From Tindallia sp. MSAO_Bac2 (GTDB lineage Bacteria; Bacillota; Clostridia; Peptostreptococcales; Tindalliaceae), in NCBI GenBank assembly GCA_003838145.1, contig QYZZ01000066.1, positions 1 through 64,000 on the forward strand: a DNA stretch of 64,000 nucleotides. Reading direction: 5' to 3'. A program made the position numbers and the translations under genes. Shown one piece after another: positions 50,910 to 59,398 of the stretch; within the stretch, counting starts at the first letter, position 1, and every line of letters begins with the position of its first letter. The notes beneath the pieces are model-generated. The model made no database searches and had not been told where the DNA came from. It saw only the letters and a list, made by a program, of their open reading frames with translations.

Positions 50910-51956
50910 ATGAAACATAAACGTAAAATAATAACCGTTTTATTCATGGTAGCTGTGACTATTTTTCTGATCACTCAGTTTATAGATCAGCCTGAGGGGG
51001 AGTGGGTAGAAAAAAATGAATTTGTTCTCGGTACCTTCAGCCAAATAAGGGTTTATGCCCCCACTGAAGCAGATGGAGAAGCTGCTATCGAAAAAGCTTT
51101 TGCAAGAGTCAGGGAGATTGAAGACAGGATGAGCCCACATATAGAAGAAAGCCAGGTTTATCAGATAAATCAACAGGCAGGTCATGCGTTTGTGGAAGTT
51201 ACGGATGATACGTTAAATGTTATCCGAACCGGTGTTGATTATTACGATAAGACCAACGGACTTTTTCATATAGGTATCGGTTCTCTTATAAATCTATGGG
51301 GAATTGGCACAGATCAGCCTTATATTCCAACCCAAAATGAAATTAATGCAAAGTTGGATGCTCTTGATATCCAAGCAATAAGAATCGAAGGTAACGAGGT
51401 GATGGTAGAAAACCAGAATATGGCTTTGGACCTGGGAGGCATTGCTAAAGGATATGCAGTGGATGAAAGCGCCCGCATTTTGAGGGAGGAAGGCATCGAC
51501 AGCGGCTTTATAAACTTTGGAGGGGACGTATATGCTTTAGGCGAGAAACCGGATGAAACACCCTGGAATGTAGGTATCCGGGAGCCGGTCATAGATTCCG
51601 GCGGCGTTTTGGGGAGAGTTCCTACAACCAACATGTCGGTAGTAACCTCCGGTGATTACGAACGTTATTTTATTGAAGATGGAACTGTGTATCATCACAT
51701 TATTGATCCAAGAACCGGGTTTCCGTCTGAGTCTGACGTAAAAAGTGTCACTGTCGTTTCCGAAACATCTATGGATGGTGACGTATACTCAACTGCATTA
51801 TTTATTATGGGATTAGACCAAGGGATGAACCTGACAGAAACAGTTCATGGTGTTGAAGCGATTTTCGTCAACCTTGACAACGAAATATTTTTAAGTTCCG
51901 GGCTGAAAGATGGAGGTTTTGAGTTAATGAATGAGGACTATGTGATTGTTGAGTAA
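50910..51956 (+). CDS. apbE: FAD:protein FMN transferase ApbE
   Basis: Transfers FMN from FAD onto Thr/Ser of exported flavoproteins. The 348-residue product has an N-terminal signal anchor (about 7-23), EFVLGTFSQIRVYAP, NQNMALDLGGIAKGYAVDE, GFINFGGDVYALG and the closing VYHHIIDPRTGFPSES. ApbE proteins need FMN_bind-domain clients; the only one in this window is the lipoprotein at 34641, whose SGAT motif fits. The gene is monocistronic, with its own strong promoter and terminator. Rnf or Nqr components elsewhere in the genome could also be clients. Confidence 0.95.
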   Translation: MKHKRKIITVLFMVAVTIFLITQFIDQPEGEWVEKNEFVLGTFSQIRVYAPTEADGEAAIEKAFARVREIEDRMSPHIEESQVYQINQQAGHAFVEVTDDTLNVIRTGVDYYDKTNGLFHIGIGSLINLWGIGTDQPYIPTQNEINAKLDALDIQAIRIEGNEVMVENQNMALDLGGIAKGYAVDESARILREEGIDSGFINFGGDVYALGEKPDETPWNVGIREPVIDSGGVLGRVPTTNMSVVTSGDYERYFIEDGTVYHHIIDPRTGFPSESDVKSVTVVSETSMDGDVYSTALFIMGLDQGMNLTETVHGVEAIFVNLDNEIFLSSGLKDGGFELMNEDYVIVE

Positions 51957-51973
51957 AACTGAAGTAACCAGAT

Positions 51974-52010
51974 AAAAAAGGATGGATGCTATAAAGCACC
52001 ATCCTTTTTT
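51974..52010. terminator. Bidirectional terminator between apbE and the HAD gene
   Basis: AAAAAAGGATGG and CATCCTTTTTT arms with an inner TGCT/AGCA stem. It serves the convergent genes on either side; its end touches the HAD stop codon. Confidence 0.85.
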
Positions 52011-52738
52011 CAAAGTATCTCTACGTCCGGGTCTATTTTGTAAATGACATCCTTTCGCTCCAGAATTACCGTTGTCTTTTTCTTCAACTCAGCGTTGTTT
52101 TTTATCTCTGTCAATAATTCCCTGGCCGGATTGATAGCAACCGGATTTCCGACAGCATTCAGCATCGATAGGTCGCCCTTTGTATCTCCGTATGCATAAC
52201 TTTCCGGTAAATCAATCTGGTATTTATCAATGATATCACCTAAAGCTCTCTTTTTACTGGCAGAATCCCACATTTGAACAATTTCACCTGTAAAATTGTA
52301 CCCTTCATCTACTAAGTATTCTGTAGCTCTGAAATCTTCAACATCATATTTTTCTGCCATTTTTTCCACCAGATAGTCCGGACTTCCGGAAATAAAAAAC
52401 ACATAATGGCCCTGTTCCTTGTGCCAGAATATCCGATCCCTTGTAAAACGGTAAACACGATCACCTTTAGTATCGATAACCTGCTCTACAATAAAATCAA
52501 TATAATGTTTATTCTGGCCCTTCATGGATTTTAAATATATTTCTGCGACTTCAAGTAAATAATCCTCATAATTTCCCATTCGCTTGTCCCAGTTCCGAAA
52601 GGCTTTTTGTGCGTGACTATACCAGTAATGAGGGTCAATGATTTCATATCGTATTAATCGCTTAAAATGTTCCATCATTAATGAGTCACGATGCAGCGTT
52701 CCATCAATGTCAAAAAAAGCAGCAATGTTTTTTTTCAT
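52010..52738 (-). CDS. HAD-IB family phosphatase
   Basis: A 242-residue haloacid-dehalogenase hydrolase of subfamily IB, the group containing phosphoserine phosphatase. Motif I is FFDIDGTLHRDS (residues 8-19), motif II is in FFISGSPDYLVE, and motif III/IV is SYAYGDTKGDLSMLNAVG. A helical C1 cap lies at about 20-100. The substrate is unknown; SerB-like activity is only one possibility. It follows the NptA gene with an 11-base gap, but no functional link is apparent. Confidence 0.85.
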   Translation of the reverse strand: MKKNIAAFFDIDGTLHRDSLMMEHFKRLIRYEIIDPHYWYSHAQKAFRNWDKRMGNYEDYLLEVAEIYLKSMKGQNKHYIDFIVEQVIDTKGDRVYRFTRDRIFWHKEQGHYVFFISGSPDYLVEKMAEKYDVEDFRATEYLVDEGYNFTGEIVQMWDSASKKRALGDIIDKYQIDLPESYAYGDTKGDLSMLNAVGNPVAINPARELLTEIKNNAELKKKTTVILERKDVIYKIDPDVEIL

Positions 52739-52749
52739 ATAATTCTCTC

Positions 52750-54366
52750 CTATTGTCTTCTTGCTACAATTTCATCTCTGGCAGCCAATGCAATATTTGC
52801 TGCATGGTCTGATATTCTTTCAAGATTATTAATCATGTCCAGAAAAATAACTCCTGCGCTGGGCACGCACTGTTGTGCATTTAATCTTCCAATATGATTG
52901 GTTCGTAATTTTTTCTCAAGTAAGTCAACTTTTTTCTCCAATTCCAATACTTCTTCAATCAGTTTAATATCCAATGTTTGCATTGCGGTTAATGCTTTTT
53001 CATAAGCATCAATCGTAAGCCCTGATATTTCTTTTATTTCTTCTATCGCAATATCCGAAAAAGTCAGCTTGTTATCAAGTTTGAACTGTGACAGCTCTGC
53101 CAGGTTCTCAGCATGGTCTCCCACCCGTTCGATGTCATTAATTGTGTTAAACAGACCGTCAACTGTTTCACGTTGATCTGAAGACAGGTTTTTGTTCGAT
53201 AGCTTCACCAGATATGCAGCAATTTCCCGTTCTAATTCATTCGTTACTTTTTCGGTGGCAAGAGATTCGTTAATTTTCTTTTCGCTTCCATCTATGATAC
53301 TGTCAAGGGCTTCTTTCAGGGATTTCTTTGCAGTATTTCCCATATGCAGTGTTTCTTTAATGGCAGTTCCCAACGCAATAGAAGGTGTGTTAAGAATCCT
53401 TTCATCTATGTATTTTACACCTACAACCGCATCTGCTTCTCCCGGAACCATTTTATATGCCATCTTTATCAGCAAGCCTGTAAAGGGCAGCATCAATAAT
53501 GTGGTACCTACATTAAAAATAGTGTGGGCATTGGCTATTTGCCTTGGAATATTACCAGGGTTCAGGTACTTTATTAAGTGATACGTTGGCTCTCTTAACA
53601 AAAAGATAAAAACAAGGGTTCCTATCAGATTGAAAAGTAAATGGAAGGAAGCCGCCCGTTTTGCCGTTTTATTAGCACCAATACTGGAAATAATTGCAGT
53701 TACGGTTGTTCCAAGGTTAATACCAAAAAGAACCGGTAATCCGGATTCTATAGGAATCAGTCCTTCCATGGACAAAGCAAGAAGGATTCCGGTGGAAGCA
53801 GTACTGCTCTGAACCATTATGGTAATAGCAAACCCAGCCAGAATACCCAGGAAGGGGTTTTCTCCAAAACTTATCAGAAACGCTCTAAATCCTTCAAATT
53901 CTCTTAACGGACCAAGGGCATCACTCATAAATTTCATTCCAATAAAAAGCATTCCAAAACCAATAAAAGCCTCTGCCAGTTGCTTTGCCTTACGGTTTTT
54001 AGTAAACAGCCATGCGCCAACAGCCAGTCCAATAATTAGCGGTGCAAAACGCTCTATTTTGAAAGTAATAATCTGAGCCGTTATGGTTGTACCTATATTG
54101 GCACCCATAATTACACTTGCTGCCTGACCCAACTGCATCATTCCGGCGTTAACAAAGCCTACAATCATAACTGTTGTTGCACTACTACTCTGGACAATTG
54201 CTGTAACAATTGCTCCAACAACAACTCCGGTAAAACGATTTGATGTTAATACACTAATTATACTTTTAAGCTTTTGACCGGCTACTTTCTGAAGGCCGGT
54301 GCTCATGACATGCATTCCATAAAGGAATAAACCCAAGCCTCCAAGTACTCCAAAAGCAATGTCCAT
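52750..54366 (-). CDS. Na+/phosphate cotransporter family protein with PhoU-like domain
   Basis: A 538-residue NptA/YjbB-type transporter. The membrane part (about 1-320) is a repeat with paired QSS motifs, AIVQSSSATTVMIVGF and IMVQSSTASTGILLAL, plus GANIGTTITAQ and GINLGTTVTA. The C-terminal part (about 345-535) is helical and PhoU-like, with NDIERVGDHAENLAEL and INNLERISDHAANIAL. It probably couples phosphate movement to sodium. A separate Pit gene lies at 58357. The ATG follows GGGAGGATC; the open frame upstream is not coding. Confidence 0.88.
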   Translation of the reverse strand: MDIAFGVLGGLGLFLYGMHVMSTGLQKVAGQKLKSIISVLTSNRFTGVVVGAIVTAIVQSSSATTVMIVGFVNAGMMQLGQAASVIMGANIGTTITAQIITFKIERFAPLIIGLAVGAWLFTKNRKAKQLAEAFIGFGMLFIGMKFMSDALGPLREFEGFRAFLISFGENPFLGILAGFAITIMVQSSTASTGILLALSMEGLIPIESGLPVLFGINLGTTVTAIISSIGANKTAKRAASFHLLFNLIGTLVFIFLLREPTYHLIKYLNPGNIPRQIANAHTIFNVGTTLLMLPFTGLLIKMAYKMVPGEADAVVGVKYIDERILNTPSIALGTAIKETLHMGNTAKKSLKEALDSIIDGSEKKINESLATEKVTNELEREIAAYLVKLSNKNLSSDQRETVDGLFNTINDIERVGDHAENLAELSQFKLDNKLTFSDIAIEEIKEISGLTIDAYEKALTAMQTLDIKLIEEVLELEKKVDLLEKKLRTNHIGRLNAQQCVPSAGVIFLDMINNLERISDHAANIALAARDEIVARRQ

Positions 54367-54607
54367 AACTGATCCTCCCATGGGTGTTTCGTGTAATTTC
54401 AAGTATTATAATTCTGGATTTATTAGTATGAAGCACAAACATTATACTACGAATCGAGTTATTTTGGCATAGTCGCGGTAAAAAAAATATTCTTAAAAAT
54501 TATCGCAATATTCCATATAGAATTATGAAGTCAAAAAAACGATGCAATTACACTTCCATTATGGTATTCTATTGTAAAATAAATATAAAAAGATAAGGAG
54601 GTTTCCA

Positions 54608-54838
54608 ATGATCGACCAGAAAATACTAAAGATTATTGCAACTCATCTTGGCATCGAGGATATGTCTGCTTTGACCAGAAGCACTATGCTAATGGAGGAT
54701 TTGGATGCTGACTCCCTGGATGCTGTTGAAATAATTATGGCTATTGAAGATGAGTTTGATATTGAAATTCCGGATGAAATGGCCGAATCCATTAAAACCA
54801 TCGGAGAGATCATCGATTTTGTTGAAGAAAACCAGTAA
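54608..54838 (+). CDS. acpP: Acyl carrier protein
   Basis: A 76-residue acidic, helical ACP with the phosphopantetheine serine in [17 protein letters not shown] (Ser at about residue 36). AAGGAGG precedes the ATG. It stands alone, without fatty-acid synthesis genes nearby, so it may be the housekeeping AcpP or a dedicated second copy. Confidence 0.93.
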   Translation: MIDQKILKIIATHLGIEDMSALTRSTMLMEDLDADSLDAVEIIMAIEDEFDIEIPDEMAESIKTIGEIIDFVEENQ

Positions 54839-54847
54839 TGAAATCAA

Positions 54848-54892
54848 AAGCAACAGTCCAAGAATATGTTATAACCTATCTGACTGTTGCTT
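54848..54892. terminator. Terminator after acpP
   Basis: AAGCAACAGTC (54848-54858) pairs with GACTGTTGCTT (54882-54892) across a 23-base loop. It lies between the convergent acpP and Asp23 genes. Confidence 0.6.
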
Positions 54893-54900
54893 GTTTATAG

Positions 54901-55269
54901 CTATTCTACAGCTTTGACATCATGCACAAAAATATTGACATTATTGACAGGTATTTCCGTCATCGATTCAACTGCTTCTTTCACTTTTTTCTGAGCTTCT
55001 TCGACCAGTTTTGGTATTGGAATGCCATAGGTCAGTTCCAGTGAAAGATTTAAATTAATACTTTTTTCATCCTTCTCTATCCGAACTCCGTCTTTTGTGG
55101 CTGTGTTTTTATTAAAGAGCGCTTGGACTCCTCCGGGGAACCCTCCACTAATTGATAAAATTCCCTCAATATCTTTAACTGCATTTCTGGCAATTGTCAT
55201 AATAATGTCGTCTGATATTTTAATTTTTCCCTGTTCACTGTAAAATATCATTGGATCTTCTTGTTTCAT
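54901..55269 (-). CDS. Asp23/Gls24 family protein
   Basis: A 122-residue protein of the Asp23/Gls24/YloU family, thought to be membrane-associated stress or envelope factors. It has GKIKISDDIIMTIARNAVKD, GILSISGGFPGG, and LNLSLELTYGIPIPKL typical of the group. The start is placed at the ATG, with AAGGAG at a long distance; an in-frame GTG four codons earlier is a possible alternative. It begins inside the end of mobA (35-base overlap). Confidence 0.85.
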   Translation of the reverse strand: MKQEDPMIFYSEQGKIKISDDIIMTIARNAVKDIEGILSISGGFPGGVQALFNKNTATKDGVRIEKDEKSINLNLSLELTYGIPIPKLVEEAQKKVKEAVESMTEIPVNNVNIFVHDVKAVE

Positions 55270-55927
55270 TAAAATGCTCACTCCTTCCTTCTTTTGTTGC
55301 GTTTTTAGTCTTTACTGAGCGATCCAACAGCCACTTAGCCTTGGCTTTCTCGTACTCCGCTTCCGTGTTTATATTGATAAACCCGTTCATCCCCGGATCA
55401 AGCCTGCGGATCTCCGTTTCACAGACTGGCCTGACTAATACGTGGTCATAAAAATCCGCAATTTTATAATGCTTATTTTTAATCTGACTTTCAATGAACG
55501 GCAAACATGTTTTGCGGTACAGAGCGTGCAATGGCTCAAAGTGAGAACCGATCATAGGCACCTTCGCATCTTCACCATCCAGTGTCTCCACCATATGTTG
55601 AATTAACTTGCGATTTAAAAAGGGCATATCACATGGAACAATGAAAATGTATTCGTTTTTTGCTTCCAATAAGCCTGAATAAAGGCCAATCAGTGAGTTT
55701 TTCTCAGGTGTATCTATAGCATCCATAACAAATCTAACATCATCCAGCATATGGAAAGTCGAAGGAGTTCGTGTCACCAGCAATACTTCATCGAACAGAT
55801 CCTGCAGAGTTTCAACAATCATCTGAACCATCCGTTTGTCACCCAGCTTCAGCAATGCTTTATTCCTGCCCATCCTGGTGCTGCTTCCACCTGCCAGAAC
55901 AACTGCTGACACTTTATATTTAACCAT
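55235..55927 (-). CDS. mobA: Molybdenum cofactor guanylyltransferase MobA-like
   Basis: A 230-residue nucleotidyltransferase that would transfer GMP from GTP to molybdopterin. Landmarks are the GTP-binding VVLAGGSSTRMGRNKALLKL (residues about 7-26), VPCDMPFLN with the metal aspartate, and the final NINTEAEYEKAKA segment. No other molybdenum cofactor or molybdoenzyme gene is in the window, so the assignment rests on sequence alone; a related NTP-transferase is possible. The start ATG follows GAGGAATGAGA. It overlaps the Asp23 gene by 35 bases. Confidence 0.82.
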   Translation of the reverse strand: MVKYKVSAVVLAGGSSTRMGRNKALLKLGDKRMVQMIVETLQDLFDEVLLVTRTPSTFHMLDDVRFVMDAIDTPEKNSLIGLYSGLLEAKNEYIFIVPCDMPFLNRKLIQHMVETLDGEDAKVPMIGSHFEPLHALYRKTCLPFIESQIKNKHYKIADFYDHVLVRPVCETEIRRLDPGMNGFININTEAEYEKAKAKWLLDRSVKTKNATKEGRSEHFNETRRSNDILQ

Positions 55928-56020
55928 TCTCATTCCTCATTTCTAAATGCATTTAAAAGATGCCTGCTTCTGCTATTATAACATAGTGGATTTTTAAACA
56001 ATAGTGATTCACGTGCCCGA

Positions 56021-56722
56021 TTATAACGACTTAACAAATTCCAGAAACTGTTTCGTATTGCCCTGGTGATCCGGGAAAATTGTCTGTTTGCTTTCATTTA
56101 GAAGATGGTCTGTAAGAAGATATGTTTCAATACCAATGCTGCCTGCAGCCAAATCTTCAAGAGCATCATTGCCTACCATCATCGTTTCTGTCGGTGATGC
56201 TTCAAGATATTCTAAAAGCTCCTCATAATACTCTGTGTTTGGTTTTGCAGAGTGCATATATTCAAAAGTGGTAATGAACTTGAAATCTTCCGGATTCAAC
56301 CCCGCCCATTCAACTCTCTGGTGTACAGCTTTTCTGGGGAAAAGCGGGTTTGTGGCAATTGCTATTGTGCATTCTTTATTCTTTAAAACCTCTACCGATT
56401 CAATCATGTTATGATCCTGCCATGTTGATTGCCTGACCACTTCAAAGTCTTTATCGTAAAATTCCTCGAATAAAAACCTGGCTTTCTCTTGATCCAAAGG
56501 AAGATCATTCATAAAAACTTCCATAAAAATCATTTCGTTTGTCTTTTGTCTTCCAGAGTTCATAACCATTGATTTTGTTCCTGCCAATAGCTTTTGTCTG
56601 AATAAACCCGGAGATACATATGGGCTGAATTTTTCTGTTAAAGCACCAATATAAAGTTGCATAAATTTTTCAAGATTCATTGGCAACAAGGTGCCATCAA
56701 GGTCAAAGAGGATGGTTTTCAT
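56021..56722 (-). CDS. HAD family hydrolase (phosphoglycolate-phosphatase-like)
   Basis: A 233-residue haloacid-dehalogenase hydrolase. Motif I is ILFDLDGTLLPM, motif II is in TIAIATNPLFP, the lysine lies in HSAKPNTEYYEEL, and motif IV is MMVGNDALEDLAAG. The cap is helical (about 15-90). The substrate is unknown. The ATG follows GGGAG; a longer frame upstream is unlikely. Confidence 0.85.
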   Translation of the reverse strand: MKTILFDLDGTLLPMNLEKFMQLYIGALTEKFSPYVSPGLFRQKLLAGTKSMVMNSGRQKTNEMIFMEVFMNDLPLDQEKARFLFEEFYDKDFEVVRQSTWQDHNMIESVEVLKNKECTIAIATNPLFPRKAVHQRVEWAGLNPEDFKFITTFEYMHSAKPNTEYYEELLEYLEASPTETMMVGNDALEDLAAGSIGIETYLLTDHLLNESKQTIFPDHQGNTKQFLEFVKSL

Positions 56723-56805
56723 TGTATATACTCCCATCTTAATAGATTAATTCGCGTTCTGACTTTATTATATCGAAGTAAAGCATTAATAACAATGTCT
56801 TATAT

Positions 56806-56838
56806 AAAAACAAGGCCCACCACATACGGCAGGCCTTG
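56806..56838 (-). terminator. Terminator of the CoA-transferase operon
   Basis: CAAGGCC (56811-56817) pairs with GGCCTTG (56832-56838). On the minus strand, a T-run follows. It lies 14 bases after the subunit B stop. Confidence 0.8.
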
Positions 56839-56851
56839 ATATAAAGGATTG

Positions 56852-57502
56852 TTAATCTTCCATTACCTTTAGATTTTCATCTACGATAAATTCAGCTTCT
56901 GTCACTTCCTGAATTTTTTCAACAGTCGTATCAGGCGCAATTTCTCTAAGGTACATGCCTCCAGGAGTTATTTCAAATACACCCATTTCAGTAACAATCA
57001 TGTCAACTTCCTTTTTAGCAGTAAGTGGTAATGAGCAGGATTTTAAAATTTTCGGCTTACCTTTGGCTGTGTGCTCCATTGCCAGTATTACTTTTTTAGC
57101 TCCTACAACCAAATCCATGGCGCCACCCATTCCAGGAACAAGTTTTCCAGGGATCATCCAGTTGGCCAGGTTGCCTTCCTGGTCTACCTGTAGTGCACCA
57201 AGCACTGTCGCATCAACATGCCCTCCACGAATAATTCCAAAAGAGGTAGCACTATCAAAATATGCAGCTCCTTCCAGAACAGTAACCGGAAGTCCCCCTG
57301 CGTTAACCACGTCCGGATCTTCTTTACCTTCTTCCGGTACCGGCCCCATACGGACAAATCCATTTTCAGACTGAAGAATCACTTCTATACCTTCCGGAAT
57401 ATAGTTAGCTACCAGAGTAGGCATTCCGATACCCAGATTCACAATATCTCCGTCTTCGAAATCTTTCGCCACTCTTTTAGCAATTCTTTCACGAATATCC
57501 AT
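56852..57502 (-). CDS. Acyl-CoA:acetate CoA-transferase subunit B
   Basis: The 216-residue beta subunit of a class I (two-subunit) CoA-transferase, AtoA/CtfB type. It carries the catalytic glutamate in VILQSENGFVRMG and landmarks NLGIGMPTLVANY, GGLPVTVLEGAAYFDS, GKLVPGMGGAMDLVVGAKKV and EMGVFEITPGGMYL. It lies three bases after subunit A. The acyl group (acetoacetyl, butyryl or other) cannot be fixed. It fits fermentation of acyl-CoA from amino acids. Confidence 0.93.
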   Translation of the reverse strand: MDIRERIAKRVAKDFEDGDIVNLGIGMPTLVANYIPEGIEVILQSENGFVRMGPVPEEGKEDPDVVNAGGLPVTVLEGAAYFDSATSFGIIRGGHVDATVLGALQVDQEGNLANWMIPGKLVPGMGGAMDLVVGAKKVILAMEHTAKGKPKILKSCSLPLTAKKEVDMIVTEMGVFEITPGGMYLREIAPDTTVEKIQEVTEAEFIVDENLKVMED

Positions 57503-57505
57503 TCA

Positions 57506-58156
57506 CTATTCCCCCTTTACAATATAATCAACAAAGATACCCGGAGTCATGACATTGTTAGGGTCAATTTCTCCAACTTCTACCAGTTCGCGGGCTTCCA
57601 CAATTACAATGTCTGCAGCAGTTGCCATATGTGTGTTAAAGTTTCTGGTAGCTGCGTTATACCATACATTACCTTTTTTATCTACTTTGGTACCACGGAT
57701 TAACGCCACTTCTGCTCTCAACGGCATTTCAAGCAGGTATTCCTTGCCATCAAAAGCCATTTTCTGTTTTCCTTCTTCTACAACAGTTCCGACACCGGTA
57801 GGTGTTAAAAAACCTCCAAGGCCTGCACCACCTGCTCTAATTCGCTCTGCCAGTGTACCTTGCGGAATCAACGTTACGTCAATCAGTCCTTCATTCATCA
57901 TTCGTCCAGTTTCCGGATTAGTTCCAATATGAGAAGCATATAGTTTTTTAATCTGTCCATTTACAATCAGTTTACCAATTCCCACGTTCGGTCTGGCTGT
58001 GTCTGTACAGATTAAAAATAAATCTTTAACATTTTTTTCCACCAGTCCATCCACTAATGTTTCCGGTGTTCCTGCTCCCATAAAACCTGGGATCATAACA
58101 GTTGTGCCATCTTTAACAAACTTTAATGCTTCTTCCAGTGAGACGACTTTACTCAT
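57506..58156 (-). CDS. Acyl-CoA:acetate CoA-transferase subunit A
   Basis: The 216-residue alpha subunit (AtoD/CtfA type): MIPGFMGAGTPETLVDGLVE, NPETGRMMNEGLIDVTLIPQ, PQGTLAERIRAGGAGLGGF, LTPTGVGTVVEEGKQ and PLRAEVALIRGTKVDKKGN. It is first in the operon with subunit B. The upstream region holds a plausible promoter between two inverted ATTGATACTT repeats. Confidence 0.93.
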   Translation of the reverse strand: MSKVVSLEEALKFVKDGTTVMIPGFMGAGTPETLVDGLVEKNVKDLFLICTDTARPNVGIGKLIVNGQIKKLYASHIGTNPETGRMMNEGLIDVTLIPQGTLAERIRAGGAGLGGFLTPTGVGTVVEEGKQKMAFDGKEYLLEMPLRAEVALIRGTKVDKKGNVWYNAATRNFNTHMATAADIVIVEARELVEVGEIDPNNVMTPGIFVDYIVKGE

Positions 58157-58190
58157 GCAATACCCTCCCTTTGACTATTGTTATCCTTTT

Positions 58191-58245
58191 ATTGATACTT
58201 CTATACCATGATACCAGAATTATCACATATTGTCCAAGTATCAAT
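58191..58245. repeat. Inverted repeat flanking the CoA-transferase promoter
   Basis: ATTGATACTT (58191-58200) and its exact inverse AAGTATCAAT (58236-58245), 35 bases apart. Between and over them is a weak minus-strand promoter (TTGGAC, 18 bases, TATCAT). Possible operator pair. Confidence 0.35.
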
Positions 58246-58356
58246 GTAAATTATAATTATTTTTCGAAGATCGTCAAATCTATTAAGTACATTGAAGAAT
58301 AAGATAAAGATCGAACTAAAAATATATTTGTTATTTTTTTATCAGCAATCTCTTTT

Positions 58357-59385
58357 TTACGAAAACGTCAACAAAAAGAACACTAAAATGATTGATGCAA
58401 TCGGAGTAATCACCCAGCCAATAAAAATTTTTCCCAACAAACTGATTTTAATGTTTCGTCCACCTTTCGCCAGACCAATACCCACTACTGATCCAACGAC
58501 AGCCTGAGACTGAGAAACCGGAACTAGCGGAAACGAAGGCAAGTTATTCGCTATAAGCCATTCCTGTAAATTTTGTGATGCAAAAAGAAATAATACTAGA
58601 GCACTAGAAAGTACAATAATCAGTGCATGAGCAGGAGTCAGATTGATTATTCCACTCCCTATAGTTGACATCACTTTATAGGAATACGTATATACTCCAA
58701 CAGATACAGCCAAAGCACCCAGCAGGAACAACATTTGCTGTCCACTAAGTAAAGTGAATGTATTCCATGATAAATCCGGTATGTGGAGGCTGTTAACAAA
58801 AATTCCCACCACATTCGCCATATTATTCGCACCGAGGCTATATGCGCCAAAGGCACCTGCAATAACCAGTAAAATTCGGAGCCATCGATCTCTTCTCACA
58901 ATATGTACAGGCATTTTTTTCCAGAGAGGAGCAATAATTAAATATAGGGTGATTGCCATCATTGCCCCAAGAACCGGTGCAAAAACCCAGGTTCCAGCAA
59001 TACGAACTAATAATTGTAAGTCTACAGAATATCCGTGAAATAGATTCCATCCTACCAGAGCACCAATAATGGACTGGGAAGTTGAAACAGGCAGACCGTT
59101 TCGAGTCATAACCATCACAACAAGAGCTGCTGCCAATGATGCCATAAAGGCTTCTTCCAGCCGATCTATGCTGCCTAACTGCCCTAAGGTTTCTGTGGTC
59201 CCGGCACCGCTAATAACCGCACCCAGAGCAACAAAAACAGATATAATCAGAGCAGCGGATTTGAATTTTATCATCCTGGTGCTGACTGCTGTACCCATTA
59301 TATTTGCAGCATCATTAGCTCCCAGCGACCAACCCATAAATAGTCCTGCTGATAAAAAAAATATTGCCGCCGGATTCGCTTCCAT
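58357..59385 (-). CDS. PiT family inorganic phosphate transporter
   Basis: A 342-residue permease of the Pit/PHO4 family. The two family repeats are visible: GWSLGANDAANIMGTAVSTR near the start and GAYSLGANNMANVVGIFVNS in the second half, each with the conserved GANDxxN-type segment. About ten hydrophobic helices. It imports phosphate coupled to H+ or Na+. The ATG follows AAAGGATG. It is 13 bases from cinA on the same strand. Confidence 0.9.
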   Translation of the reverse strand: MEANPAAIFFLSAGLFMGWSLGANDAANIMGTAVSTRMIKFKSAALIISVFVALGAVISGAGTTETLGQLGSIDRLEEAFMASLAAALVVMVMTRNGLPVSTSQSIIGALVGWNLFHGYSVDLQLLVRIAGTWVFAPVLGAMMAITLYLIIAPLWKKMPVHIVRRDRWLRILLVIAGAFGAYSLGANNMANVVGIFVNSLHIPDLSWNTFTLLSGQQMLFLLGALAVSVGVYTYSYKVMSTIGSGIINLTPAHALIIVLSSALVLFLFASQNLQEWLIANNLPSFPLVPVSQSQAVVGSVVGIGLAKGGRNIKISLLGKIFIGWVITPIASIILVFFLLTFS

Positions 59386-59398
59386 ATCACCCATCCTT

